Below, piece by piece: positions 27,071-34,909 of a stretch of 64,000 nt of DNA. A program made the position numbers and the translations under genes. Position 1 is the stretch's first letter, and each line of letters starts with the position of its first letter. Below the pieces are notes generated by a model that worked only from the letters and a program-made list of their open reading frames with translations, was not told the origin of the DNA and ran no database searches. The stretch lies in assembly GCA_023390245.1 (NCBI GenBank), contig JAEWDF010000119.1, positions 36,504-100,503 of the forward strand, read 5' to 3'. This DNA comes from Pseudomonadota bacterium. GTDB lineage: Bacteria; Pseudomonadota; Alphaproteobacteria; Caulobacterales; Caulobacteraceae.

Positions 27071-29938
27071 TCAGAAGCTGTAGCGGACTCCCGCGTAGAA
27101 CTGACGACCGCTCTGGAAATAGTCGGTCAACCGCTGGGCCTCGGAGTCGACGTATGAGACATTGACTTCGTTGGTCAGGTTGATCCCTTCCAGGCTGAAG
27201 GTGACGTTGTCGCCCCAGCGATAGGAGATGGACGCATCGACATAGGTTGAATCCCGGACGCCTCCGACATCGACGCTGTAGGACGCGGGAACCGATGTCA
27301 GATATGGATCGCGATAGGCGGCCGAAACGCGCGCCTGGAACGGTCCGTCCTCATAGTAGAGGGTGCCGTTATAGGCGACCTTCGACAAGTTCAGCAGCGG
27401 CTGGTTGACGATGCTGATGACATTGCCCGGGCCCGACACCTGGTAGTTGATGTTGGATTCGACGTAGGTGTAGTTGGCCAGGAGGCCGAAGTTCGCCAGC
27501 TTGCCGGGCAGGAAGGTCAAGGCCTGCTGGAAGTTCAGTTCGAAGCCCTTCAAGGGGCCGCCGGGCGTGTTCACCACCGTCGAGATCTGGAAGATGTCGT
27601 TGGCGTTGACGCCGGTGCCGGCCAGCAGCGAATCCGGCAGGCCCGTGGAAGAGTAGGGCGCCGAGGTCGTCAGGTTCTGGATGTAGGTGGAGATGTTCTT
27701 GTAGAACAGCCCTGCCGACAGGATCGACCCCCGCGCCGGATACCATTCGACAGCCAGGTCATAGGTCTTGGCGCGATAGGGCTCCAGGAAGGGATTGCCG
27801 GTCGAGACGGAACGCCCGCCGCCAGCCACGCTGACATTGGTCGCGGCCGAGATGCTGCCCAGTCCCGGACGCGCCATTACCTTGGCGGCGCCCACGCGAA
27901 CCAGGACGTTCTCGTGCGGCTCGATGACCAGGTTCAACGAGGGCAGGCTGTCCTCGTAGTCGCGGCCGACCGTGGTCCAGAGGAATCCGGACGGATCCAC
28001 CGAAGCCGGCACGGTCGAATAGAAGCCGGACTCCTGCTTGGTCTTCACGTACCGATAGCCGACATCGCCGCGAACCGGCATGCCCATCATGTCGAAGTTG
28101 AAGTCTGCCTGGATATAGGCGCCCAGATCCTCTTCATTGACCGTCCGGTTGTCGCCACGCGCGCTGGAGGTCGTCTGGGACAGTTCGAAGCGACCGCTGT
28201 TGTCGAAGACGCCATAGGCCTCGGCCAGGGCGTCCAGGCTCGGCGTGCGCCAACAATTGGGCGTGCCGGCGGGAAGATTGAGGCCGGCGAAGCCGCAATA
28301 GTCTTCCGTCACATCCTCCATAGTGTAGCCCGATGGCAGGGCGGGAATGTTGGTTTCGCCCTGAAGGAAGCGCATGCCGCGACCCTCGAACTCGTACTTC
28401 TTGCCCTGTACGCCGGCGCGCAATGTCAGGTTCTGGTCGAGCTCGAAAGCCATGTCGACCTGGGCTGTCGTGTAGGTGTTGTCGTTCCAGTTCGGACGCA
28501 ACCGGATATCCGGGCCGCTCGGGCCCGTCCCGCCGCCCGGCGCGATCCGCGTCGGACCGATGTACCATTGATCCGGATCGGTGACGTCGAAGCCGTAGTT
28601 GATCGCCGGGAAATCCATCCCGTTCGGACGCATGTCGTAGGAATAGCCATCAGCGTTCTGATGGTCCATCTGGACGATGTAGTCCTTGAAGTTGTCGAAG
28701 TCGTTGTTGACGTATCCGCCGAGGAAGCTGATCGAGAATTTATCCGTCACCTGCTGCTCGATCTTCAACGTGTACTGCTGGAACACCGTGGAATATTCGT
28801 CGACGTAGTTCTCGGAGCGGATGTCGACGTTGTCGAGCGCCATGGCGATGGCCGTGCCGTTGTCGTCGAGCACGATGTCGCGCACTACAGTCTCAGGCTT
28901 CCCGCCTTGCGAGGCGCCGCGGCTGAGGCCGATGGCCTCCAACTGGCGTTCGTTCCGCTGGCCGTCGAACTTCGAGTAGAGCGCGTCGAAGCTGACCTCC
29001 GTCCGGTCGGTCGGGCGCCATTGGAAGGAGCCAGTGATTCCGAGGCGTTGAGTTTCCAGATTGTAGTCCTGATAGCGCAGGAAACGTGGATACCGCGTCG
29101 TGTTGGCCGAGGCGATCGCGTAGGCGGCGGGATCGGTGCCAGCGCAGAGAACCGGATTGTCCGCCGGATTGCACCATCCGCCGTCCGCCGAGCCGAAGTT
29201 CCACTGGCCGGTCGAGGCGCCGTTCTGGAGGGTGGTCTTTTCCGAATAGGCGACCGAGGCGGACAGGCCGATCTCGCCGATGCCCGTCATCCAGCGGTTG
29301 CTGCCCAGGACCGCGAAGCGCGGATCCGTCTTCTCGGACAGGTCATTGTAGCCCGCCTGCGCCGAGACGGCGAAGACGGGACCGGCGGAGTCGAACGGCT
29401 GGCCCGTGCTCAGGTCGACGGTCGCGCCCAGCGAGCCTTCCTCGACATTGGCCGAGGGGGTCTTGCGCACGTCGATCTGGTTGAAGAGCTCCGAGGCGAA
29501 GACATTGAAGTCGAAGCCGCGCCCGCGGTTGCTGCCCGTCGTGGCCTGGGCCTCGACGCCGTTGATGCGCACGCGGGTGAAATCTGGTCCGAGGCCGCGC
29601 ACCGAGATGGCCCGGCCCTCGCCGCCGTCGCGCGTGATGGTCACGCCCGGCACGCGCTGGATGGACTCCGCCAGGTTGTTGTCCGGGAATTTGGCGATGT
29701 CCTCGGCGACGATGCTGTCGACGACGGCGTTGCTGTTGCGCTTGACCGACAACGCGCGCTCGAGGCTGCCGCGGAAGCCGGTGACGACGATCTCCTCGAC
29801 CTCGGTCGGCTGAGATTGAGCGACGGATTGGCCTCCGGCCGCATCCTGCGCCATGGCCGGCGCGGCTGCAGCCAGCATGGCCGCGGTCGAGACGAGCGCG
29901 GTCGCGCCCAGGAGACGTGAACGATCCTTGATCGTCAT
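27071..29938 (-). CDS. TonB-dependent receptor, Xanthomonas/Caulobacter carbohydrate type
   Basis: From ATG 29938 (GGGGAGG ribosome-binding site; an alternative ATG at 29971 is less likely) the product is 955 residues. The signal peptide ends AAAAPAMAQ. The TonB-box TEVEEIVVTGFRGSLERALSVKRNSNAVVDSIVAEDIAKFPDNNLAESIQRVPGV and the plug GEGRAISVRGLGPDFTRVRINGVEAQATT place it in the large TonB-Xanth-Caul family that imports oligosaccharides. The barrel ends in GVRYSF. Two ACCGGT-centred palindromes lie 60-105 bp upstream. With PL10 and the esterase nearby it probably takes up oligogalacturonides. Confidence 0.93.
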   Translation of the reverse strand: MTIKDRSRLLGATALVSTAAMLAAAAPAMAQDAAGGQSVAQSQPTEVEEIVVTGFRGSLERALSVKRNSNAVVDSIVAEDIAKFPDNNLAESIQRVPGVTITRDGGEGRAISVRGLGPDFTRVRINGVEAQATTGSNRGRGFDFNVFASELFNQIDVRKTPSANVEEGSLGATVDLSTGQPFDSAGPVFAVSAQAGYNDLSEKTDPRFAVLGSNRWMTGIGEIGLSASVAYSEKTTLQNGASTGQWNFGSADGGWCNPADNPVLCAGTDPAAYAIASANTTRYPRFLRYQDYNLETQRLGITGSFQWRPTDRTEVSFDALYSKFDGQRNERQLEAIGLSRGASQGGKPETVVRDIVLDDNGTAIAMALDNVDIRSENYVDEYSTVFQQYTLKIEQQVTDKFSISFLGGYVNNDFDNFKDYIVQMDHQNADGYSYDMRPNGMDFPAINYGFDVTDPDQWYIGPTRIAPGGGTGPSGPDIRLRPNWNDNTYTTAQVDMAFELDQNLTLRAGVQGKKYEFEGRGMRFLQGETNIPALPSGYTMEDVTEDYCGFAGLNLPAGTPNCWRTPSLDALAEAYGVFDNSGRFELSQTTSSARGDNRTVNEEDLGAYIQADFNFDMMGMPVRGDVGYRYVKTKQESGFYSTVPASVDPSGFLWTTVGRDYEDSLPSLNLVIEPHENVLVRVGAAKVMARPGLGSISAATNVSVAGGGRSVSTGNPFLEPYRAKTYDLAVEWYPARGSILSAGLFYKNISTYIQNLTTSAPYSSTGLPDSLLAGTGVNANDIFQISTVVNTPGGPLKGFELNFQQALTFLPGKLANFGLLANYTYVESNINYQVSGPGNVISIVNQPLLNLSKVAYNGTLYYEDGPFQARVSAAYRDPYLTSVPASYSVDVGGVRDSTYVDASISYRWGDNVTFSLEGINLTNEVNVSYVDSEAQRLTDYFQSGRQFYAGVRYSF

Positions 29939-29992
29939 GGTCTGGATACCTCCCCAGGTATGTTTGAGCATCCGGTCCTTCGGACTCTATGA

Positions 29993-30006
29993 TGACACCG
30001 GTGTCT
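29993..30006. promoter_or_regulatory. ACCGGT-centred palindrome, site 1 upstream of the TonB receptor
   Basis: TGACACCGGTGTCT: GACACCGGTGTC is a perfect 12-bp palindrome with a central CG, the geometry of LacI-family operators. It lies 55-68 bp upstream of the receptor ATG at 29938. The same element recurs at 33382-33395 and 49370-49383. Confidence 0.65.
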
Positions 30007-30029
30007 AGCAAGCCCAGTCTTCCCGCATA

Positions 30030-30043
30030 TTCCACCGGTGTCA
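30030..30043. promoter_or_regulatory. ACCGGT-centred element, site 2 upstream of the TonB receptor
   Basis: TTCCACCGGTGTCA: right half ACCGGTGTCA is identical to the site at 33382-33395, while the left half is degenerate. Its centre is 37 bp from that of site 1, so looping or cooperative binding is conceivable. Confidence 0.5.
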
Positions 30044-30115
30044 ATTGTCCGGGAAGCGACTATATGGCGCGCCTTTCACGGGCGTCGTTTTGCGGTGACC
30101 GCGCGACGCGGGCGA

Positions 30116-31447
30116 TCACTTCCGGAAGGCGTTGATGTCCACGCCGTGGCGCTTCAGCTTGTCGTAGAAGGTCTTGCGGGGCAGTCCCAGCAAGGTCGTG
30201 GTGGCCCGGACGTCGCCGTCGCAGAGCATCAGCGCTTCTTGCATCAGGCGCCTTTCATAGGCGTCCACGCGCGCCGCCAGGCCGGTCGGCGCGACGGGAC
30301 TTTCCTGCGCCTCGTCCTCGACGCCGAGGACCACCCGCACGGCCAGGTGCCGAAGCTCCCTTACATTGCCGGGCCAGTCCCCCTGCATCAGCCGATGGCG
30401 CACGACGGCGCTCATCTGGGGCGAAGGCCGTTTCAGACGACTGCAGGCTTCCTGAATGAAATGAGCGAACAGCGGGAGGATGTCGCTGCGACGCTCGCGC
30501 AGCGGCGGAACGCGGATGCGCCCGACGTCGAGCCGGTAGTAGAGGTCGGCGCGGAAGTCCCCTTCCGCCACCCGAGCGGCCAGGTCTGCCTTGGCGGAGG
30601 CGATGACCCGCAGCGACAGCGGGCGCGGTTCGGCGGCGCCGATCGGCGTCACCTCCCGCTCCTCGAGCACGCGAAGCAGCTTGGCCTGGAGAGACGGCGC
30701 CAAGGCCTCCAGTTCGTCCAGGAACAGGGCGCCCTTGTCGGACGCTTCGATCCTGCCGACGCGCCGCCGCACGGCGCCGGCGAAGGCGCCAGCCTCGTGA
30801 CCGAACAACTCCACATCGGCGGTCGCCGGGGCCAGTGCCGCGCAGTCGACGACGACGAAGGGATGTCGGCGACGCGGACTTTCGCGATGGAGGGCGCGGG
30901 CGACCAAATCCTTGCCCACCCCGGTCTCGCCCTCGATCAGCACATCCACCTCGGCGGCCGCCAATTGACGGATTCGGCCCCGCAGAGCCTGGGTCGCCGG
31001 CGCATCGCCGATGATGGCCAGGCCGTCACCCGACGACTCGGCCAGGGTCTGGAGCCGGCGGTTCTCCAGCACCAGGCGCCGCTTTTCCAGGGCCCTGTTC
31101 ACCACGGCGGTCAGGTGTTCGGCGGGGAAGGGCTTGGCGATGAAATCATAGGCGCCGTCGTGAAGGGCCCGGACGGCTTCGGGAATGTCGCCGTGCCCGG
31201 TGATCAGGATCACGGGCAGGTCGGGGTCCAGCGCGCGCACGCGGCTGTGGAATTGATGGCCGTCCATGCCCGGCATGCGGATGTCGGAAACGATCACCCC
31301 CTCGAATCCCTCGTCGAGCGTGCGCAGGGCGGTGTCGGCGGAGGCGTGGGCGCGCACGGTCCAGCCGGCCAGTTCCAGCGTCTGGACCGCGGCGCGCCGC
31401 AGGTCGGCGTCGTCGTCGACGAAGAGGATCACGCCTGGCGCGTTCAT
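30116..31447 (-). CDS. dctD: DctD-type NtrC-family response regulator with altered GAFTGA loop
   Basis: The 443-residue protein has a receiver (VDDD at 10-13, phosphoacceptor D55 in SDIRMPGMDG, K105 in IAKPFP) and an AAA+ domain with Walker A GETGVGK (173-179), ELFGHEAGAFAGA and Walker B GALFLDE (239-245). A C-terminal Fis HTH follows (AYERRLMQEALMLCDGDVRATTTLLGLPRKTFYDKLKRHG). The sigma54-contact loop reads GAFAGA (220-225) instead of GAFTGA; the Thr normally touches sigma54. It starts 4 bp inside the dctB stop, so the pair is coupled. It should answer DctB and drive the divergent dctA, though the loop variant raises doubt about ordinary sigma54 activation. Confidence 0.9.
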   Translation of the reverse strand: MNAPGVILFVDDDADLRRAAVQTLELAGWTVRAHASADTALRTLDEGFEGVIVSDIRMPGMDGHQFHSRVRALDPDLPVILITGHGDIPEAVRALHDGAYDFIAKPFPAEHLTAVVNRALEKRRLVLENRRLQTLAESSGDGLAIIGDAPATQALRGRIRQLAAAEVDVLIEGETGVGKDLVARALHRESPRRRHPFVVVDCAALAPATADVELFGHEAGAFAGAVRRRVGRIEASDKGALFLDELEALAPSLQAKLLRVLEEREVTPIGAAEPRPLSLRVIASAKADLAARVAEGDFRADLYYRLDVGRIRVPPLRERRSDILPLFAHFIQEACSRLKRPSPQMSAVVRHRLMQGDWPGNVRELRHLAVRVVLGVEDEAQESPVAPTGLAARVDAYERRLMQEALMLCDGDVRATTTLLGLPRKTFYDKLKRHGVDINAFRK

Positions 31448-33348
31448 GAGGCCCTCCGCAGGCTGACGACGAAGACGGCGCCGCCCGCCGGCTGCGGGTC
31501 GGCGAGGGTCAGTTCGCCGCCGAAGGCGCTGACGATGTCGCGCGATATGACCAGGCCCAGTCCCAGGCCCGTCGGCTTGGTGGTGACGAAGGGGGTGAAG
31601 AGCTGGGCGCGGAGCGTCTCGGGCGCGCCCGGACCGTTGTCGGACACGATCAGGCGGACGACGTCGGCGCCCGTTTCGACGTGGAGCGCCACAGAGGGAC
31701 TCGGAACGCCTTCGACGGCCTCGAGCGCGTTCTGGAGCAGATTGACGAGCACCTGCTCCAGCCGCGCACGTTCGGCGAGCACGCGAATCCCCTCCGTCGA
31801 TCCGCCCCGCCTCCAGTTGACCCCCTGACGGCGCGCGCGGGGCGCCAGCAACAGCAGGGCGCCGGCGATCGGCTCCTCCAGGAGCGTCGGCTCGGGCGCG
31901 CCGGTGCTCTTGCGCGAGAAGGCGCGGAGTTCGTCGGTGATGACGCCGACGCGCCGGGTCATGTCGACGATCTGGCTCAGATTGCCTTCGGCGGTCCCCG
32001 CGTCTCCGCGCTTCATCAGCACGCGGGTGTTCTCGGCGTAGGCGCGAATGGCGGCGACGGGCTGGTTGATCTCGTGCGCCACACCAGCGGCGACCTGGCC
32101 GAGGACGGCCAGCTTGCTGGCCTGGACCAGTTCGTCGCGCAACAGGTGCAGGTTGGTCTCGGCCCGGCGGCGTTCCTCCATCTCCACAACCAGTCGCTCG
32201 TTCGAGGCGCGGAGCTCGACCGTGCGTTCCGCGACACGGGATTCCAGCTCGATCCTGGCCGTCTCGCGTTCGGCTTCGAGCGCCTCGGCGCGACGGCGCC
32301 GGTACAGCAGCACGCCGAGCCCGGCCAGGACCATCAGGCAGGCCGAGAAGGTCAGCGTCCGCGCCGTCGCGACGCTGTTGGGCATATAGGGGTCGGTGGC
32401 CTCCAGAAGGTGCAGCGTCCAGCCCGGAGAGGCCGTGTCGGTCACCGCCTCGATGTAGCGCCGCGAGGAGTCGGCGCCGGGCAGGGGCACCCGGATTTCA
32501 CGGTCGGCGGCGCCGGGCACGATCGGCAGGGGGCGCAGGCCTGTCGCCGCCATCTGTAGATGCGTCGCCAGGCGGCTTCGCCGGGTCGGCGTCAGGGGAC
32601 CCGCCACGCCGAAACGCCACTGCGGCACGTCGGTGATCAGCACGACGCCGTCCGTATTGACGACGAACGCCGGCTCGCCCGATTGCGACCATTCCCGTTC
32701 CAGCGCGTCGAACTCGACCTTGACCACGATGACGCCCAGGATGCGGTCGCCGTTCTCGACCCGGCGCGCCAGGAACAGGCCGGGACGGCCGCTGACCGCG
32801 CCCAGGGCGAAATACTCGGCCACCTCGTCACGCATGGCGTTCTGGAAATAGGGACGGAAGCTGTAATCGGTGCCAACGAAGCTGGTCGGAAGGCGCCAGT
32901 TGCTGGCGGCCACGGCCACGCCCTGGTCGTTGAGCAGATAGATGACCGCCGCGCGGGTCCGGACGCTGAGGTCTTCCAGCTTGGCGTTCAGCCTGGCCAG
33001 ATCGGCGGGGTCGGCTTCGACCAGCGCCTGGTGGAGCTGCATGTCCTCAGCCAGGACGAAAGGCAGGGATCGATGCTTTTCCAATTCAGACCGCAGGACC
33101 GTGGCGTGGAGCTGGGCCGCCGTGTTCGCCCGGCGGGTCACTTCATGGCGGGCGCGGACGCCGGCCAGTTCGCCGACGGTCCAGGCCGCGGCGGCGGCGA
33201 TCACGATTCCCAACACGGCCAGAAGCGTCCACGTTCGGCGCCGTCGTCTCGCCGTTTGTGCCGTTTTCGGCACGGATGGGGGGCGCCATGGCTGGAAAAC
33301 CGCACGCAAACGCGCGGTGTTCTCTAAAAAACCTAGCCGATTCAGCAT
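31444..33348 (-). CDS. dctB: DctB-type C4-dicarboxylate sensor histidine kinase
   Basis: The frame is open far upstream, but the protein begins sensibly at ATG 33348 and is then about 634 residues. Membrane segment 1 is TWTLLAVLGIVIAAAAAWTVGEL. A periplasmic double-Cache/PDC sensor (about residues 60-300, with FRPYFQNAMRDEVAEYFALGAVSGRPGLFLARRV) follows, then membrane segment 2 (TLTFSACLMVLAGLGVLLY) and a coiled linker. The HisKA domain has VAAGVAHEINQPVAAIRAYAEN, and the HATPase has NLLQNALEA, DNGPG and GLGLGLVISRDIV. It senses C4 diacids together with DctA and phosphorylates DctD. It is divergent from dctA across the ACCGGT operator. The ribosome-binding site is weak. Confidence 0.9.
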   Translation of the reverse strand: MLNRLGFLENTARLRAVFQPWRPPSVPKTAQTARRRRRTWTLLAVLGIVIAAAAAWTVGELAGVRARHEVTRRANTAAQLHATVLRSELEKHRSLPFVLAEDMQLHQALVEADPADLARLNAKLEDLSVRTRAAVIYLLNDQGVAVAASNWRLPTSFVGTDYSFRPYFQNAMRDEVAEYFALGAVSGRPGLFLARRVENGDRILGVIVVKVEFDALEREWSQSGEPAFVVNTDGVVLITDVPQWRFGVAGPLTPTRRSRLATHLQMAATGLRPLPIVPGAADREIRVPLPGADSSRRYIEAVTDTASPGWTLHLLEATDPYMPNSVATARTLTFSACLMVLAGLGVLLYRRRRAEALEAERETARIELESRVAERTVELRASNERLVVEMEERRRAETNLHLLRDELVQASKLAVLGQVAAGVAHEINQPVAAIRAYAENTRVLMKRGDAGTAEGNLSQIVDMTRRVGVITDELRAFSRKSTGAPEPTLLEEPIAGALLLLAPRARRQGVNWRRGGSTEGIRVLAERARLEQVLVNLLQNALEAVEGVPSPSVALHVETGADVVRLIVSDNGPGAPETLRAQLFTPFVTTKPTGLGLGLVISRDIVSAFGGELTLADPQPAGGAVFVVSLRRAS

Positions 33349-33381
33349 GATAATAATTCCGCCTTGAGGCTTGGCTAGATC

Positions 33382-33395
33382 GGAAACCGGTGTCA
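33382..33395. promoter_or_regulatory. ACCGGT-centred operator between dctB and dctA
   Basis: GGAAACCGGTGTCA is the exact reverse complement of the element at 49370-49383. It is 34 bp from the dctB start and 88 bp from the dctA start, so it could act on either. It ties the dicarboxylate genes to the receptors with the same element. Confidence 0.6.
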
Positions 33396-33483
33396 CTGAT
33401 TTCACATGCGCCGCCGAAGAGCAATCAGAGCGCATCGAGGAAACATCAGCGGTCGATCCGGACCGCGCCCGAGGGGACCTTCC

Positions 33484-34827
33484 GTGGCCCGAGACACGAC
33501 CACGGCCGCGCCGGCGAGGCGCGCGCTGCATCGACAACTCTACGTCCAGGTGCTGGCCGCCATCGTCCTGGGCGGCCTGATCGGCCATTTCGCGCCAAAC
33601 GTGGGCGAGAGCTTCAAGCCGCTGGGCGACGCCTTCATCAAGCTGGTGAAGATGATCATCGCCCCGGTGATCTTCCTGACGCTGGTCACGGGCATCGCCG
33701 GCATGCGCGACATCCGCAAGGTCGGCGGCGTGGCGTTGAAGGCCTTCACCTATTTCCTGGTGGTTTCGACCTTCGCCCTGATCCTGGGCCTGATCGTCGC
33801 CAATGTGGTCCGGCCCGGCGCGGGCATGAACATCGACCCGGCCAGCCTGAACGCCGGCGCGGTGCAGCAGTATGTCCAGGCGGCGCACGACAGCACCATC
33901 GTCGGCTTCCTGATGCATGTGATCCCGGACACGGTGGCGGGCGCCTTCGCCGACGGCGAGATTCTGCAGGTCCTGTTCTTCTCCATACCGTTCGGCCTGG
34001 CCCTGGCCATGATCGGCGATCGGGGGCAGCCCGTGCTGACGGTTCTTGAGTCGCTCAGCGAGGCCTTCTTCAAGCTGGTCGCCATGTTCATGAAGGCCGC
34101 GCCGATCGGGGCGTTCGGGGCCTTCGCCTTCACAATCGGCCGTTACGGCATCGGTTCGGTCGTCAATCTGGCCGCCCTGGTCGCGACCTTCTACGTCACC
34201 GCCATCCTGTTCGTGCTGCTGATCCTGGGCCTGATCGCCCGTGTTCACGGGTTTTCGGTCCTGAAGCTGATCCGCTACCTGCGCCAGGAACTGCTGCTGG
34301 TGCTGGGCACGTCCTCGTCGGAGGCGGCGCTGCCCAGCCTGCTGGAGAAGCTCGAAAAGGCGGGGTGCCCCAAGACGATCGTCGGCCTGGTCGTGCCGAC
34401 GGGCTATTCGTTCAATCTCGACGGCACCAACATCTACATGACGCTGGCGGCGCTGTTCATCGCGCAGGCGGTGGGCGTCCACCTGTCGCTGGGAGAGCAA
34501 CTCCTGCTGCTGGCGGTCGCCATGCTCAGTTCCAAGGGCGCGGCCGGGGTGACGGGCGCGGGCTTCATCACCCTGGCGGCGACCCTGACGGTCGTGCCGT
34601 CGGTGCCGGTGGCGGGCCTCACGCTGATCCTGGGCGTCGATCGCTTCATGAGCGAATGCCGCGCCCTGACCAACTTCGTCGGCAACGCCGTGGCCACGAT
34701 CGTGGTCTCGCGCTGGGAAGGCGTGCTGGACACGGAGCGCCTGGATCATGCGCTGGAGGCGTCGCCGCGAAGATCGCGGGCTGTCGTGGCGGCGGAGGCG
34801 TCGGCTGGCAGCGCGCCGATCGACTGA
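33484..34827 (+). CDS. dctA: C4-dicarboxylate transporter DctA
   Basis: From GTG 33484 (GAGGGGAC upstream) the product is 447 residues, the usual DctA length. Signatures are RRALHRQLYVQVLAAIVLGGLIGHFAP, DAFIKLVKMIIAPVIFLTLVTGIAGM, GTSSSEAALPSLLEKLEKAGC (SSSE serine motif), VPTGYSFNLDGTNIYMTLAALFIAQA, SKGAAGVTGAGFITLAATL and GVDRFMSECRALTNFVGNAVATIVVSRWEG. It imports succinate, fumarate and malate with protons or sodium. It is divergent from dctBD, the normal rhizobial layout. A 26-bp GC palindrome follows at 34833-34858. No convincing -24/-12 sigma54 promoter was found upstream by eye. Confidence 0.95.
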   Translation: MARDTTTAAPARRALHRQLYVQVLAAIVLGGLIGHFAPNVGESFKPLGDAFIKLVKMIIAPVIFLTLVTGIAGMRDIRKVGGVALKAFTYFLVVSTFALILGLIVANVVRPGAGMNIDPASLNAGAVQQYVQAAHDSTIVGFLMHVIPDTVAGAFADGEILQVLFFSIPFGLALAMIGDRGQPVLTVLESLSEAFFKLVAMFMKAAPIGAFGAFAFTIGRYGIGSVVNLAALVATFYVTAILFVLLILGLIARVHGFSVLKLIRYLRQELLLVLGTSSSEAALPSLLEKLEKAGCPKTIVGLVVPTGYSFNLDGTNIYMTLAALFIAQAVGVHLSLGEQLLLLAVAMLSSKGAAGVTGAGFITLAATLTVVPSVPVAGLTLILGVDRFMSECRALTNFVGNAVATIVVSRWEGVLDTERLDHALEASPRRSRAVVAAEASAGSAPID

Positions 34828-34832
34828 AACGA

Positions 34833-34858
34833 CGGCGTGGCGCGGCCGCGCCACGCCG
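34833..34858. repeat. 26-bp perfect GC-rich palindrome after dctA
   Basis: CGGCGTGGCGCGG immediately followed by its reverse complement, 5 bp after the dctA stop. It lacks a T-run on either strand. It may be a weak terminator, an mRNA 3' stabiliser, or a REP-like element. Confidence 0.55.
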
Positions 34859-34909
34859 AGGACTTCGACCGGGTCCGGACCGGTCGCGGACAAGAAGGGT
34901 AGGGGACTA

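Noticed and set aside
33361..33483. Sigma54 -24/-12 promoter for dctA
   Set aside because: No GG-N10-GC pair in the proper context could be found by eye; TTGGCTAGATCGG lacks the -12 GC at the required spacing.
34879..34884. ACCGGT upstream of the unknown enzyme gene at 34910 as a further copy of the shared operator
   Set aside because: Only the central hexamer matches; the flanking GACA/TGTC halves are absent, so it is not distinguishable from chance.
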